Notes under the pieces: model-generated
Seen by the model: only the letters and a program-made list of their open reading frames with translations
Database searches by the model: none
What the model was told of the DNA's origin: nothing
Source: Deltaproteobacteria bacterium
Lineage (GTDB): Bacteria > Desulfobacterota > DSM-4660 > Desulfatiglandales > B25-G16
Length of the DNA stretch: 5,377 bases
Direction: 5' to 3'
Assembly (NCBI GenBank): GCA_003646875.1
Contig: QMLT01000148.1
Coordinates: 1 to 5,377, forward strand
Program-made: the position numbers and the translations under genes
Shown: one piece after another, positions 1 to 5,355 of the stretch
How positions within the stretch are numbered: position 1 is the stretch's first letter
Layout of the letters: each line of letters starts with the position of its first letter

Positions 1-25
1 GGAGTATATTTTGTTGCATTATCCA

Positions 26-45
26 GCAGATTTGCTAAAATCTGC
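26..45. repeat. Perfect hairpin, 8-bp stem and 4-base loop
   Basis: GCAGATTT at 26-33 pairs with AAATCTGC at 38-45 around the loop GCTA. Neither strand has a run of T after the stem, so it is not a typical intrinsic terminator. It could be the decayed end of an upstream gene's terminator, an operator or chance. ATCTGC occurs again at 61-65, next to the tandem repeats. Confidence 0.45.
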
Positions 46-64
46 CTTATCCGGTTGAGATCTG

Positions 65-84
65 CTAATTATCACTAATTATCA
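65..84. repeat. Tandem 10-bp direct repeat
   Basis: CTAATTATCA occurs twice back to back (65-74 and 75-84), followed by another C. Just downstream a related AT-rich motif repeats as GAACAATTATTGAACAAT (86-103). Ten- to eleven-base spacing places the copies on one face of the helix, which would suit a regulator site, but simple slippage explains it equally well. Confidence 0.5.
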
Positions 85-299
85 CGAACAATTATTGAAC
101 AATCCTGACTGTCCGATGGCGGGTAGGTCTTTATATCCAAATTTTTCTTTTGAAATAACTTTATTCTCGACCCCGTCTGTCCCTATATATTCTTTGCAAG
201 GTTATAATTTGCGCTTTTAGGTTTATTAATTGGAATTAAGCTTCAGAACCAGGGCAATCATTGGTGTGATGGAGCTATTACATAGATTGGTTGAAATGT

Positions 300-306
300 G
301 GAGGAG
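300..306 (+). promoter_or_regulatory. Ribosome binding site that sets the MBL hydrolase start
   Basis: GGAGGAG precedes ATG 309 with a rather short spacer (4 bases from GGAGG). The open frame extends upstream to a TTG at 291, but that codon has no Shine-Dalgarno sequence and the extension would cover this one. ATG 309 is therefore chosen. Confidence 0.75.
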
Positions 307-308
307 TT

Positions 309-1076
309 ATGATTGAAGTAGTTTTTTTGGGTGTTGGCGAGGCATTTGACGAAAAGCTTCCAAACACATCTATTTTGATTCGTTATAAGGGAAGTACTTC
401 ACCTGTCACATTGCTCCTTGACTGTGGCTTTACTGCTCCGCCTCAGTTCTGGAGCGAAGAGCCAGACGCTGATATTCTCGACGGTATATGGATTTCCCAT
501 TTTCACGGTGACCATTGCCTGGGAATTCCTGCATTATTGGTTCGCTTCTGGGAAGAAGGACGTAAAAAGGCGTTAACACTTTTAGGACAAAAGGGAATAG
601 CTACCTTCATACGCACATCTCTTGATCTGGCCTATCCTGGTATGTATGAGAGATTAGGATTCCCACTTAAGTATTTAGAGGTCGAGCCAGAGAAGGAGGT
701 AACGATTTTCGGCCTCGTTTTTCAAGCTGCTGTTAACAGTCATTCCCAAAGAGATCTGGCCTTGAAAATAAACGCAAAGGAAAAATCAATCTATTACAGT
801 GGTGATGGCAAGGCAACACCTGAAAGCATGGTCCTGGCGAAGGGCAGCCAACTTATCATTCATGAGGCTTTCTCTTTAGAGGCCGAAGTCCCAGGACACG
901 GAACCGTCACAGGATCGATTAAGATGGCGAAAGAATGTGGAGCGTCTAACCTTGCCCTTGTCCATATACAAAGAAAGGTTCGAAGCCAGGTGATTGATGA
1001 GATGCAAAGGTTCACCCATATGGCAGGATCACTGAACCTGATGGTTCCAGAACCTGGTTTTAGGATAGCGCTTTAA
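309..1076 (+). CDS. MBL-fold metallo-hydrolase, RNase Z-like without exosite arm
   Basis: This is a 255-residue, cytosolic-looking metallo-beta-lactamase-fold hydrolase with no signal peptide. The zinc ligands are visible: H64, H66, D68 and H69 in SHFHGDH, then H145 (NSHS), D166 (YSGDG) and H219 (LVHI). The tail contains HEAF (185-188) and PGHGT (196-200), which resemble the HEAT and HST motifs of RNase Z, so this branch of the superfamily fits best. Family RNase Z is usually about 300-310 residues and carries a flexible tRNA-binding arm between the ligands equivalent to H145 and D166. Here those are only 21 residues apart, against about 70 in B. subtilis RNase Z, so the arm is absent. I infer a phosphodiesterase or other hydrolase rather than tRNA 3' processing; substrate unknown. 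It appears to be monocistronic, with 347 bases to the next gene. The fold call is firm, the substrate is not. Confidence 0.9.
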   Translation: MIEVVFLGVGEAFDEKLPNTSILIRYKGSTSPVTLLLDCGFTAPPQFWSEEPDADILDGIWISHFHGDHCLGIPALLVRFWEEGRKKALTLLGQKGIATFIRTSLDLAYPGMYERLGFPLKYLEVEPEKEVTIFGLVFQAAVNSHSQRDLALKINAKEKSIYYSGDGKATPESMVLAKGSQLIIHEAFSLEAEVPGHGTVTGSIKMAKECGASNLALVHIQRKVRSQVIDEMQRFTHMAGSLNLMVPEPGFRIAL

Positions 1077-1301
1077 CAAATGTCCCCGACGTTTCGCCTC
1101 AAGGTTATATATGAAAGAAACTGCATGCTCTGTTCCAGATTAAGTTTCTCAGGAGCGTATAATTTCCTCTCGCTGATAGTGTATGAATTGTGAAGGGAAC
1201 CAATGAAAGAAATAAAAAAAGGACAATTGCAATTATCAATTCTGGGAAGCTCATGTTCAACTTATAGGATATGTTTATTAAACTCAGGATATTTTTATCT
1301 T

Positions 1302-1331
1302 TTGACATTTAAGCTATATATATTTTACTAT
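1302..1331 (+). promoter_or_regulatory. Candidate sigma70 promoter for the PilZ gene
   Basis: A perfect -35 hexamer TTGACA (1302-1307) is followed after 18 bases by TACTAT (1326-1331, four of six matches). A perfect TATAAT at 1329-1334 overlaps it but would need an unusual 21-base spacer. Start of transcription would be near 1338-1342, giving a leader of about 85 bases. In DNA this AT-rich such matches can arise by chance. Confidence 0.4.
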
Positions 1332-1410
1332 AATAACAAAATAAGTATAGTAGAAGTAATAACCCTCATATCAAAAAAAACGTATCATAGTCTCTATCTA
1401 TTCCTCTTAT

Positions 1411-1416
1411 AAGGAG
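1411..1416 (+). promoter_or_regulatory. Ribosome binding site of the PilZ gene
   Basis: AAGGAG ends 7 bases before ATG 1424, an ideal spacing that supports this start. Confidence 0.8.
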
Positions 1417-1423
1417 TTTTCGA

Positions 1424-1846
1424 ATGACTACTTCGGAGATACAATTGAATGAATCCAGCATTACTACCCGTTTGATTAAATTGATTAAGAATATGTCCGA
1501 AGACGAGCAGCGAACTCTTTTGAAAGACTTAGAGGAAAGGCCATTTAAGGGAAGAAGAAAACATGTGAGGAAACCCTTCCTTATGACCGTAGATTACTCT
1601 ACTCAGGATCATGTCTACAAGGATTTCATACAAGATATAAGTTCTGGTGGAGTGTTTATACAAACCCATATGCCATTTACTGTTGGGCAAGAGGTTTCGC
1701 TGACTTTTCCTCTCCCCAACTACCAGAAACATATCAAGGTCATAGGCGAGGTTGTCAGGTCTACCCCTCAGGGAGTCGGTGTGAAATTCAAGATGGCCGA
1801 CAAAGACCAGGAGGCAATGATTACATCCCTTTTGGAGCTAATTTAG
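1424..1846 (+). CDS. PilZ-domain protein, probable c-di-GMP receptor
   Basis: This is a 140-residue cytosolic protein. Residues 1-40 are charged and probably helical (for example LIKLIKNMSEDEQRTLLKDL, 18-37). A PilZ domain follows, from about 42 to the end. The two parts of the c-di-GMP-binding signature are present: R45-xxx-R49 in RRKHVRK, and D71-x-S73-xx-G76 in DISSGG. The closing beta strands include QGVGVKF (116-122). With both signatures intact it should bind cyclic di-GMP and relay the signal to a partner; there is no output domain. The pattern FIQDISSGGVFIQT followed by a GQEVSLTF-type strand is typical of small PilZ proteins in Deltaproteobacteria. No flagellar, pilus or polysaccharide genes lie beside it, so the target (motility, exopolysaccharide, secretion) cannot be named. 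It seems to be transcribed alone. Confidence 0.92.
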   Translation: MTTSEIQLNESSITTRLIKLIKNMSEDEQRTLLKDLEERPFKGRRKHVRKPFLMTVDYSTQDHVYKDFIQDISSGGVFIQTHMPFTVGQEVSLTFPLPNYQKHIKVIGEVVRSTPQGVGVKFKMADKDQEAMITSLLELI

Positions 1847-1987
1847 GCCTTTTCCGGCCCATCGGGTTCCTTCATCGTCTATCTTTCACAAAGGATCTGA
1901 TCACCATCAGCAGTATCAATTCGTTTTGCTCTATCGTATTACCTTTGAGCTTTTTATCTCTTTTGATAACAAAAGCGGGCTAACGTC

Positions 1988-2016
1988 TTGTAAAAAATTA
2001 TTGTTGAGCGTATAAA
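1988..2016 (+). promoter_or_regulatory. Candidate promoter of the threonine aldolase remnant
   Basis: TTGTAA (1988-1993, four of six) and TATAAA (2011-2016, five of six) are separated by exactly 17 bases. Transcription would start near 2023, giving a leader of about 50 bases to ATG 2076. If real, the broken gene is still transcribed. Confidence 0.4.
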
Positions 2017-2075
2017 AAGGATGATTGCAGAAACAATCCCGAAGTATTTCATCAACCTTCGATGGGAGAAAATTG

Positions 2076-2380
2076 ATGAAAATCATTGATTTGCGTAGTG
2101 ACACTGTTACATTGCCAACGGAAGCGATGCGGAAGGCTATGTATCATGCAAAGCTGGGTGATGATGTATATGGTGAGGATCCATCTACTCAACGCCTTGA
2201 GAAGATGGCCGTGATAAGATTGCGATGGATGTGTTCATGAAGCAGCTTGAAAAGAAAGGAATCAAGCTATTGACTACAGGACCATCTCGTTTTCGGTTGG
2301 TGACGCACTATGGAATTAGCTCAGAGGATATTCATACGACCTTGGTGCGTTTAGGAGAGATAATGGGCAGTCGTAGTTGA
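2076..2380 (+). pseudogene. ltaE: Low-specificity L-threonine aldolase, internally deleted and frameshifted
   Basis: The intact enzyme is PLP-dependent and splits L-threonine (and allo-threonine) into glycine and acetaldehyde; family members have about 340 residues. The N-terminal piece, from ATG 2076 with GGGAG at 2064-2068, reads IDLRSDTVTLPTEAMRKAM, then GDDVYGEDPS and LEKMA, ending near 2208. The C-terminal piece begins near 2207 in another frame (GRDKIAMDVFMKQLEKKG) and has the family's closing RLVTHYGISSEDI block, ending at TGA 2378-2380. These match roughly residues 1-45 and the last ~55 of the family. About 250 codons between them are gone, including the PLP-lysine region. The first frame runs on for 9 unrelated residues to TGA 2240; that stop overlaps an ATG (2237-2239) in the second frame. 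Neither piece could be catalytic. Promoter and ribosome site look intact, which suggests a fairly recent deletion. Confidence 0.9.
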
Positions 2381-2434
2381 GTCCTGCGCTTATGGTTTTA
2401 ACAGATTCTAAGCTTAAACTAGAATGATAAATAT

Positions 2435-3550
2435 TTATGATAAGTAACTGATTATTATATTTAATATTCTACGAATCGGCTCTGCGGCACCCCAGAGGAG
2501 CTGATCTCCCACAGTAAAGGCAGCCAAATATTCAGGCCCGAAGAGCATCTTTCGCAATCTACCCACGGGAATGGTCAGGGTAGAGTTTACCGCTGCAGGT
2601 GTTAAGAATTTAAGGGTTGATTCTTTATCATTAGGGATTACCTTTACCCACTGGTTACCTTTTTCAATCATCTCAGAGACTTCATCAAGAGGTATATCTG
2701 TATCAAGCTTGATGGTCAGGCCCTGACTGTGACATCTCATGGCGCCTACGCGAACGCAAAGACCGTCTACAGGTATCGGTTTTTTTGTTTGAAGAATCTT
2801 GTTTGTTTCAGCAGAGCCTTTCCATTCCTCTCTGGTCTGTCCGGATTCCATTGCAGAGTCAATCCATGGAATCAGGCTGCCAGCGAGAGGAGCCGAGAAA
2901 TTTTCAACTGGAAATGCGTTGCTTCTCAATTCCCTTGTCACAACTTCATCAATGGCTATGGCAGTGGATGCCGGGTCATCAAGCAGCCTCCGAGAGGCAT
3001 CCCCCAGGATAGTCATTTGGGCAATCAACTCTTTCATGTGCTTTGCGCCGGCGCCTGATGCGGACTGATAAGTCATAGAAGATATCCACTCAATATGACC
3101 CGAGGCAAAAAGACCTGAAAGGGCCATAAGCATCAGACTCACAGTACAGTTCCCACCCACATAGGTTTTGATTCCTGATGATAATCCAGCGTCTATCACA
3201 GTCCTGTTCACAGGGTCCAGGACAATAATGGTATCATCCTTCATACGCAGGGCAGACGCAGAATCTATCCAGTAGCCTCTCCACCCCTGCTTGCGTAATT
3301 CGGGGCACACTTTGTTTGTATAATCACCTCCCTGGCAGGTCAGAATGATATCCATTGAGGAAAGGAGCTGGATGTCAAAGGCATTCCTTAATGGAGGAAT
3401 GTCAAGGCCCACATCAGGGCCTTTCCCATTGACATTTGAGGTAGTAAAAAATATTGGCTCAAAACCTTTAAAATCGTGTTCTTCTTGCATACGGCCCAAT
3501 AGAACTGATCCTACCATCCCTCGCCATCCAATAAAACCGATTCGTAACAT
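2435..3550 (-). CDS. asd: Aspartate-semialdehyde dehydrogenase, E. coli type
   Basis: This 371-residue enzyme reduces L-aspartyl-4-phosphate with NADPH to aspartate semialdehyde, the branch point to lysine/diaminopimelate, methionine and threonine. Residues 1-14 (MLRIGFIGWRGMVG) are the Rossmann NADP-binding start. The catalytic cysteine is C135 in GGNCTVSLMLM. R102, Q162, E241 and K244 (REEWKG), R267 and H274 occupy the same numbers as in the E. coli enzyme (367 residues), so the alignment is nearly gap-free. The C-terminal FTVGDQLLWGAAEPIRR block is intact. The frame stays open 17 codons upstream, but ATG 3550 has a well-placed AAGGAGC and the family's N-terminus. It lies 133 bp after the sirtuin gene on the same strand and converges with the threonine aldolase remnant. 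This longer class differs from the shorter Asd (about 330-350 residues) of many other bacteria. Confidence 0.97.
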   Translation of the reverse strand: MLRIGFIGWRGMVGSVLLGRMQEEHDFKGFEPIFFTTSNVNGKGPDVGLDIPPLRNAFDIQLLSSMDIILTCQGGDYTNKVCPELRKQGWRGYWIDSASALRMKDDTIIVLDPVNRTVIDAGLSSGIKTYVGGNCTVSLMLMALSGLFASGHIEWISSMTYQSASGAGAKHMKELIAQMTILGDASRRLLDDPASTAIAIDEVVTRELRSNAFPVENFSAPLAGSLIPWIDSAMESGQTREEWKGSAETNKILQTKKPIPVDGLCVRVGAMRCHSQGLTIKLDTDIPLDEVSEMIEKGNQWVKVIPNDKESTLKFLTPAAVNSTLTIPVGRLRKMLFGPEYLAAFTVGDQLLWGAAEPIRRILNIIISYLS

Positions 3551-3555
3551 TATGC

Positions 3556-3562
3556 GCTCCTT
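3556..3562 (-). promoter_or_regulatory. Ribosome binding site that sets the asd start
   Basis: On the minus strand AAGGAGC lies 5 bases before ATG 3550, with GGAG 6 bases away. It selects this start over the longer frame that begins at 3601. Confidence 0.8.
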
Positions 3563-3588
3563 ATAGATCGACAGTTTACATAGAATGT

Positions 3589-3617
3589 CATATAAACACA
3601 ATCGCTCGCACCTTCAA
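3589..3617 (-). promoter_or_regulatory. Weak candidate promoter for asd
   Basis: On the minus strand TTGAAG (3617-3612) and TATATG (3594-3589), each four of six matches, are 17 bases apart. Transcription would begin near 3582, about 30 bases before the start codon. It would let asd be expressed apart from the sirtuin gene, but co-transcription across the 133-bp gap is also possible. Confidence 0.25.
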
Positions 3618-3683
3618 GGAAAAAATTTACCGCCCCCTTTTAATCCCACAGACCGAAGAGTGGGCATCTGGGCTGTCAATAAG

Positions 3684-4478
3684 TTATTTCCTTTTTTCAA
3701 GCCCCGTCCGGTATGGCGGGGTCGTTGACATCTCAAGCATATCCCCTAAAACGTGAGAGACTGATTTCTGGATCACCAGGCTCGCCATAGAATCAAGTGG
3801 TGTTTCATCGCGATTTATTATCATCAGCTTTGCCCCGCTTTGAGCTGCTATAAGAGGAACAGAAGCAGCAGGATAGACCACAAGTGAAGAGCCTAATACA
3901 ATACAGAGATCACATTCGCGAGCATGCATAATTGCGGTCGCCATCTTTTCTTCAGGCATGGCCTGTCCAAATGAGATAGTATCTGGTTTGAGGATACCTG
4001 AGCAATCATCACAATAAGGAACCTTTACGCCTGATTGTATCCGTTGTTGGATTTCATCCCTGTCATATTTTTTTCCACAACTTAGACAGGAAACTGTAAA
4101 AGCGGTGCCGTGAATTTCAATGATTTTGTCTGGCGAGTTTCCTGACTTGTGGTGAAGCCAGTCGATGTTTTGGGTTACGATTGATAGAAGTTTGCCTATG
4201 TCCTCCAGGATTTTAATTGCTCGATGAGCACGGTTTGGGACAGCATCTTTCATAGTATGATAAAACTCTGTGCTCATCTGCCAGTATTTTTCTCTGGTGT
4301 TTTCATCCGATATAATTTTCTCAAAGAGAAAATCTGATGGATCGTACCTGCTCCAGACACCTCCGGGGCTTCTGAAATCAGGAATACCTGATTCGGTGCT
4401 CAGTCCGGCGCCTGAGAACACAAGAATCTTTTCAGATTTTTGTATCATATCTGCGCCTTTGGCAATCAATGGATCCAT
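3684..4478 (-). CDS. Sirtuin (Sir2 family) NAD-dependent protein deacylase
   Basis: This 264-residue cytosolic enzyme removes acyl groups from lysines using NAD+, giving nicotinamide and O-acyl-ADP-ribose. Motifs in order: the NAD-binding SGAGLSTESGIPDFRS (22-37), TQNID (102-106), catalytic H123 in EIHGT, zinc cysteines C131/C134 and C156/C159, then GSSLVVYP (196-203) and INRDETP (221-227). The CDDC form of the second cysteine pair and the LGSSLVVYPAA block resemble Thermotoga maritima Sir2 (class U). I do not see the Tyr-xx-Arg pair of CobB/SIRT5-like desuccinylases near residue 73, so deacetylase activity is more likely (inference). ATG 4478 is chosen because MDPLIAKGADMI suits the family's start. 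Its ribosome site is poor: a GGGGGG run about 10 bases upstream. An alternative TTG at 4526 would add 16 residues and falls inside a direct repeat. It may be co-transcribed with asd. Sirtuins regulate enzymes such as acetyl-CoA synthetase, but no target is encoded nearby. Confidence 0.95.
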   Translation of the reverse strand: MDPLIAKGADMIQKSEKILVFSGAGLSTESGIPDFRSPGGVWSRYDPSDFLFEKIISDENTREKYWQMSTEFYHTMKDAVPNRAHRAIKILEDIGKLLSIVTQNIDWLHHKSGNSPDKIIEIHGTAFTVSCLSCGKKYDRDEIQQRIQSGVKVPYCDDCSGILKPDTISFGQAMPEEKMATAIMHARECDLCIVLGSSLVVYPAASVPLIAAQSGAKLMIINRDETPLDSMASLVIQKSVSHVLGDMLEMSTTPPYRTGLEKRK

Positions 4479-4780
4479 ATGCTCTTGTCCCCCCAATTTT
4501 TCTTCATAAATGCGGTATCTTCTCAATAAGTTGGGTTATAGTTAGCTCCAAAAACCAAAAGAAAGAGACCGTGATGGAACAAGAAATACATATAACACTT
4601 CGCTGCAATCTGGCAATAGGAAAAGTTGGGCTCAATGCGTATACAGGCTAATGGAACTCAGAGATCCCCCTATGTTGAGGATCTTAGAGCAAATCCTCAT
4701 TGGATGTGATGATCTCATTTCGGAGCGTTAAGCCAGACAAAGATTAAGGGCTACTTTGATGTTGAGATCAGTTCAGTTAA
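4479..4780. other. Degraded-looking spacer without a recognisable gene
   Basis: This region contains the sirtuin gene's upstream sequence, the left direct repeat and short frames only. A 25-codon frame from ATG 4574 to TAA 4651 has no clear ribosome site or recognisable family. TGAGGAT (4676-4682) can pair with ATCCTCA (4693-4699) around a 10-base loop, without a T run. A distant 8-base inverted repeat (4710-4717 and 4763-4770) is at chance level. It may be worn coding sequence from the rest of the dehydratase gene that follows, but no translated frame showed that family's motifs. Confidence 0.4.
4515..4539 (+). repeat. Direct repeat, left copy (25 bp)
   Basis: This copy matches 5226-5250 at 23 of 25 bases; the core CTTCTCAATAAGTTGGG (4519-4535) is identical. 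It overlaps the region just upstream of the sirtuin start and includes the alternative TTG at 4526. The pair brackets the dehydratase remnant. Confidence 0.75.
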
Positions 4781-4801
4781 ATTGTCACCAGGCACACACT
4801 T

Positions 4802-5035
4802 TTGAACGATACCAATCGGTTAGAGCTTATGCAACGACCTATTAAGGAGTACCGGTTTGCCGGCCTCGTGATCCACTCGGCGATAAGTTGTAAGCCTTAT
4901 TCGGTTGGCCAGTATGACCTTGCCTGCCTTTTGATGGACAGGCTTACCATTCCCTGTGTGGTCATAGAGGCAGCGCTGATTCCAGGCTGTACTTCGAGGA
5001 TCAGACACGTACTCGGAGAGGCTATGGAGAGTTAG
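4802..5035 (+). pseudogene. 3' fragment of a 2-hydroxyacyl-CoA dehydratase / benzoyl-CoA reductase-like subunit
   Basis: Family members (HgdB, FldC, BcrB/BcrC-like; about 370-430 residues) bind an iron-sulfur cluster and work in ATP-driven radical dehydration or ring reduction in anaerobes. Only the last ~80 codons can be seen. From the TTG at 4802 the frame reads NRLELMQRPIKEYRFAGLVIHS, then SCKPYSVGQYDLA and IPCVVIEA, the usual closing part of the family. C30 (codon 4889-4891) probably matches a conserved cluster cysteine. At about 4973-4977 the family match leaves the frame: DSRLYFEDQTRTR is read from 4978-5016 in a second frame. From 5018 the first frame resumes with EAMES and TAG 5033-5035. 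Two compensating indels therefore scramble about 15 residues. The frame is closed upstream by TAA 4778-4780, no start codon with a ribosome site exists, and the catalytic N-terminal part is absent. I call it a pseudogene; which subfamily it came from is uncertain. Confidence 0.8.
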
Positions 5036-5225
5036 AAAGAATAATTATCACTCCTTCACTGTCATAGAAGTAAGACTTCGATTAGAAAATAGGATTATCT
5101 AAAAGAAGTATATGTGAACCTGCATCAGTCCCCAACTTTGGCGTTCTTGTCTTGACATCCTCTCCTAAGAGTCTTATCTTTTTTTATCAAATTCACGTTT
5201 TACATAGCCGGCAGTAGCTGAAAAA

Positions 5226-5250
5226 GTAACTTCTCAATAAGTTGGGCTAT
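5226..5250 (+). repeat. Direct repeat, right copy (25 bp)
   Basis: This copy differs from 4515-4539 at two positions (A for T at 5229, C for T at 5247). Here AACTT and AAGTT flank the loop CTCAAT as a 5-bp hairpin, which the left copy has partly lost. The copies are 711 bp apart, start to start, in the same orientation. Confidence 0.75.
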
Positions 5251-5298
5251 CTGTCGGGCAATAAGGCACAACAAGGCCTACATAAAGTCAGGGAGTAT

Positions 5299-5325
5299 GG
5301 GTATGTCTTTTTTTGCTCCATGCCC
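5299..5325. repeat. Hairpin with T-rich loop
   Basis: GGGTATG (5299-5305) pairs with CATGCCC (5319-5325), six Watson-Crick pairs and one G-T, around a 13-base loop holding seven T. GGAG (5292-5295) with CTCC (5316-5319) is a competing fold. Its role is unknown. Confidence 0.35.
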
Positions 5326-5335
5326 TTAATAAATA

Positions 5336-5355
5336 GGGGGCATCAGCGTGCCCCC
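5336..5355 (-). terminator. Possible intrinsic terminator for a minus-strand gene beyond the window
   Basis: GGGGGCA (5336-5342) pairs perfectly with TGCCCCC (5349-5355) around a 6-base loop. Read on the minus strand, the GC-rich 7-bp stem is followed by TATTTATTA, a moderately U-rich tail. The tail is not a pure U run, so the call is tentative. It would end transcription entering from the right edge. Confidence 0.35.

Larger units (their letters stand above)
1..308. other. Non-coding lead region upstream of the MBL hydrolase
   Basis: This AT-rich stretch has no open frame I can recognise; the frame starting at base 1 stops at 76-78. It holds an 8-bp-stem hairpin (26-45), a perfect tandem 10-mer (65-84) and a spaced 7-mer repeat GAACAAT (86-92 and 97-103 region). 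A perfect TATAAT lies at 203-208, but no good -35 element sits 16-18 bases upstream, so I do not call a promoter. If transcription of the hydrolase starts near here, its leader would be about 90-100 bases. Confidence 0.5.
1077..1423. other. AT-rich spacer between the hydrolase and PilZ genes
   Basis: This 347-bp spacer becomes strongly AT-rich after about 1200. Small open frames on both strands (1203-1412 plus, 1105-1308 minus) encode low-complexity, hydrophobic peptides without family features. One overlaps the candidate promoter and runs into the PilZ ribosome binding site, so I treat both as chance. A TATAAT at 1158-1163 has no good -35 partner. I find no clear terminator for the hydrolase gene. 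Confidence 0.55.

Noticed and set aside
1105..1308. Minus-strand 67-codon frame with a hydrophobic stretch that could be a membrane segment
   Set aside because: There is no ribosome binding site before its ATG. Hydrophobic peptides are expected by chance in AT-rich DNA, and it is not supported by any motif.
1203..1412. Plus-strand 69-codon frame in the AT-rich spacer
   Set aside because: It gives a low-complexity peptide in AT-rich DNA, overlaps the candidate PilZ promoter and reaches the PilZ ribosome site; no family features.
1849..1866. Possible terminator after the PilZ gene (GGCC-TTTTCC-GGCC)
   Set aside because: The stem is only 4 bp and no T run follows.
2729..3068. Several plus-strand frames inside the asd gene, and 3345-3566
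   Set aside because: They are antisense shadows of asd, whose reading frame is certain from its motifs.
3645..3664. Hairpin CCCAC/GTGGG between the sirtuin and asd genes
   Set aside because: It has a 5-bp stem with a 10-base loop, and on the transcribed minus strand it is followed by ATTAAAAGG, not a U run; too weak for a terminator.
3674..3679. Perfect minus-strand TTGACA downstream of the sirtuin stop as an asd -35
   Set aside because: At 17 bases the expected -10 reads TCGGTC, which is not promoter-like.
3551..3683. Lysine riboswitch upstream of asd
   Set aside because: The 133-bp gap is too short for the usual lysine aptamer plus expression platform, and I see none of its conserved helices.
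4820..5008. Minus-strand 62-codon frame
   Set aside because: It is the shadow of the dehydratase remnant, whose plus-strand motifs are clear.
5166..5185. Terminator-like TAAG/CTTA stem followed by seven T
   Set aside because: The stem is 4 bp and AT-rich with a 3-base loop; unlikely to be stable, and no gene clearly ends just before it.
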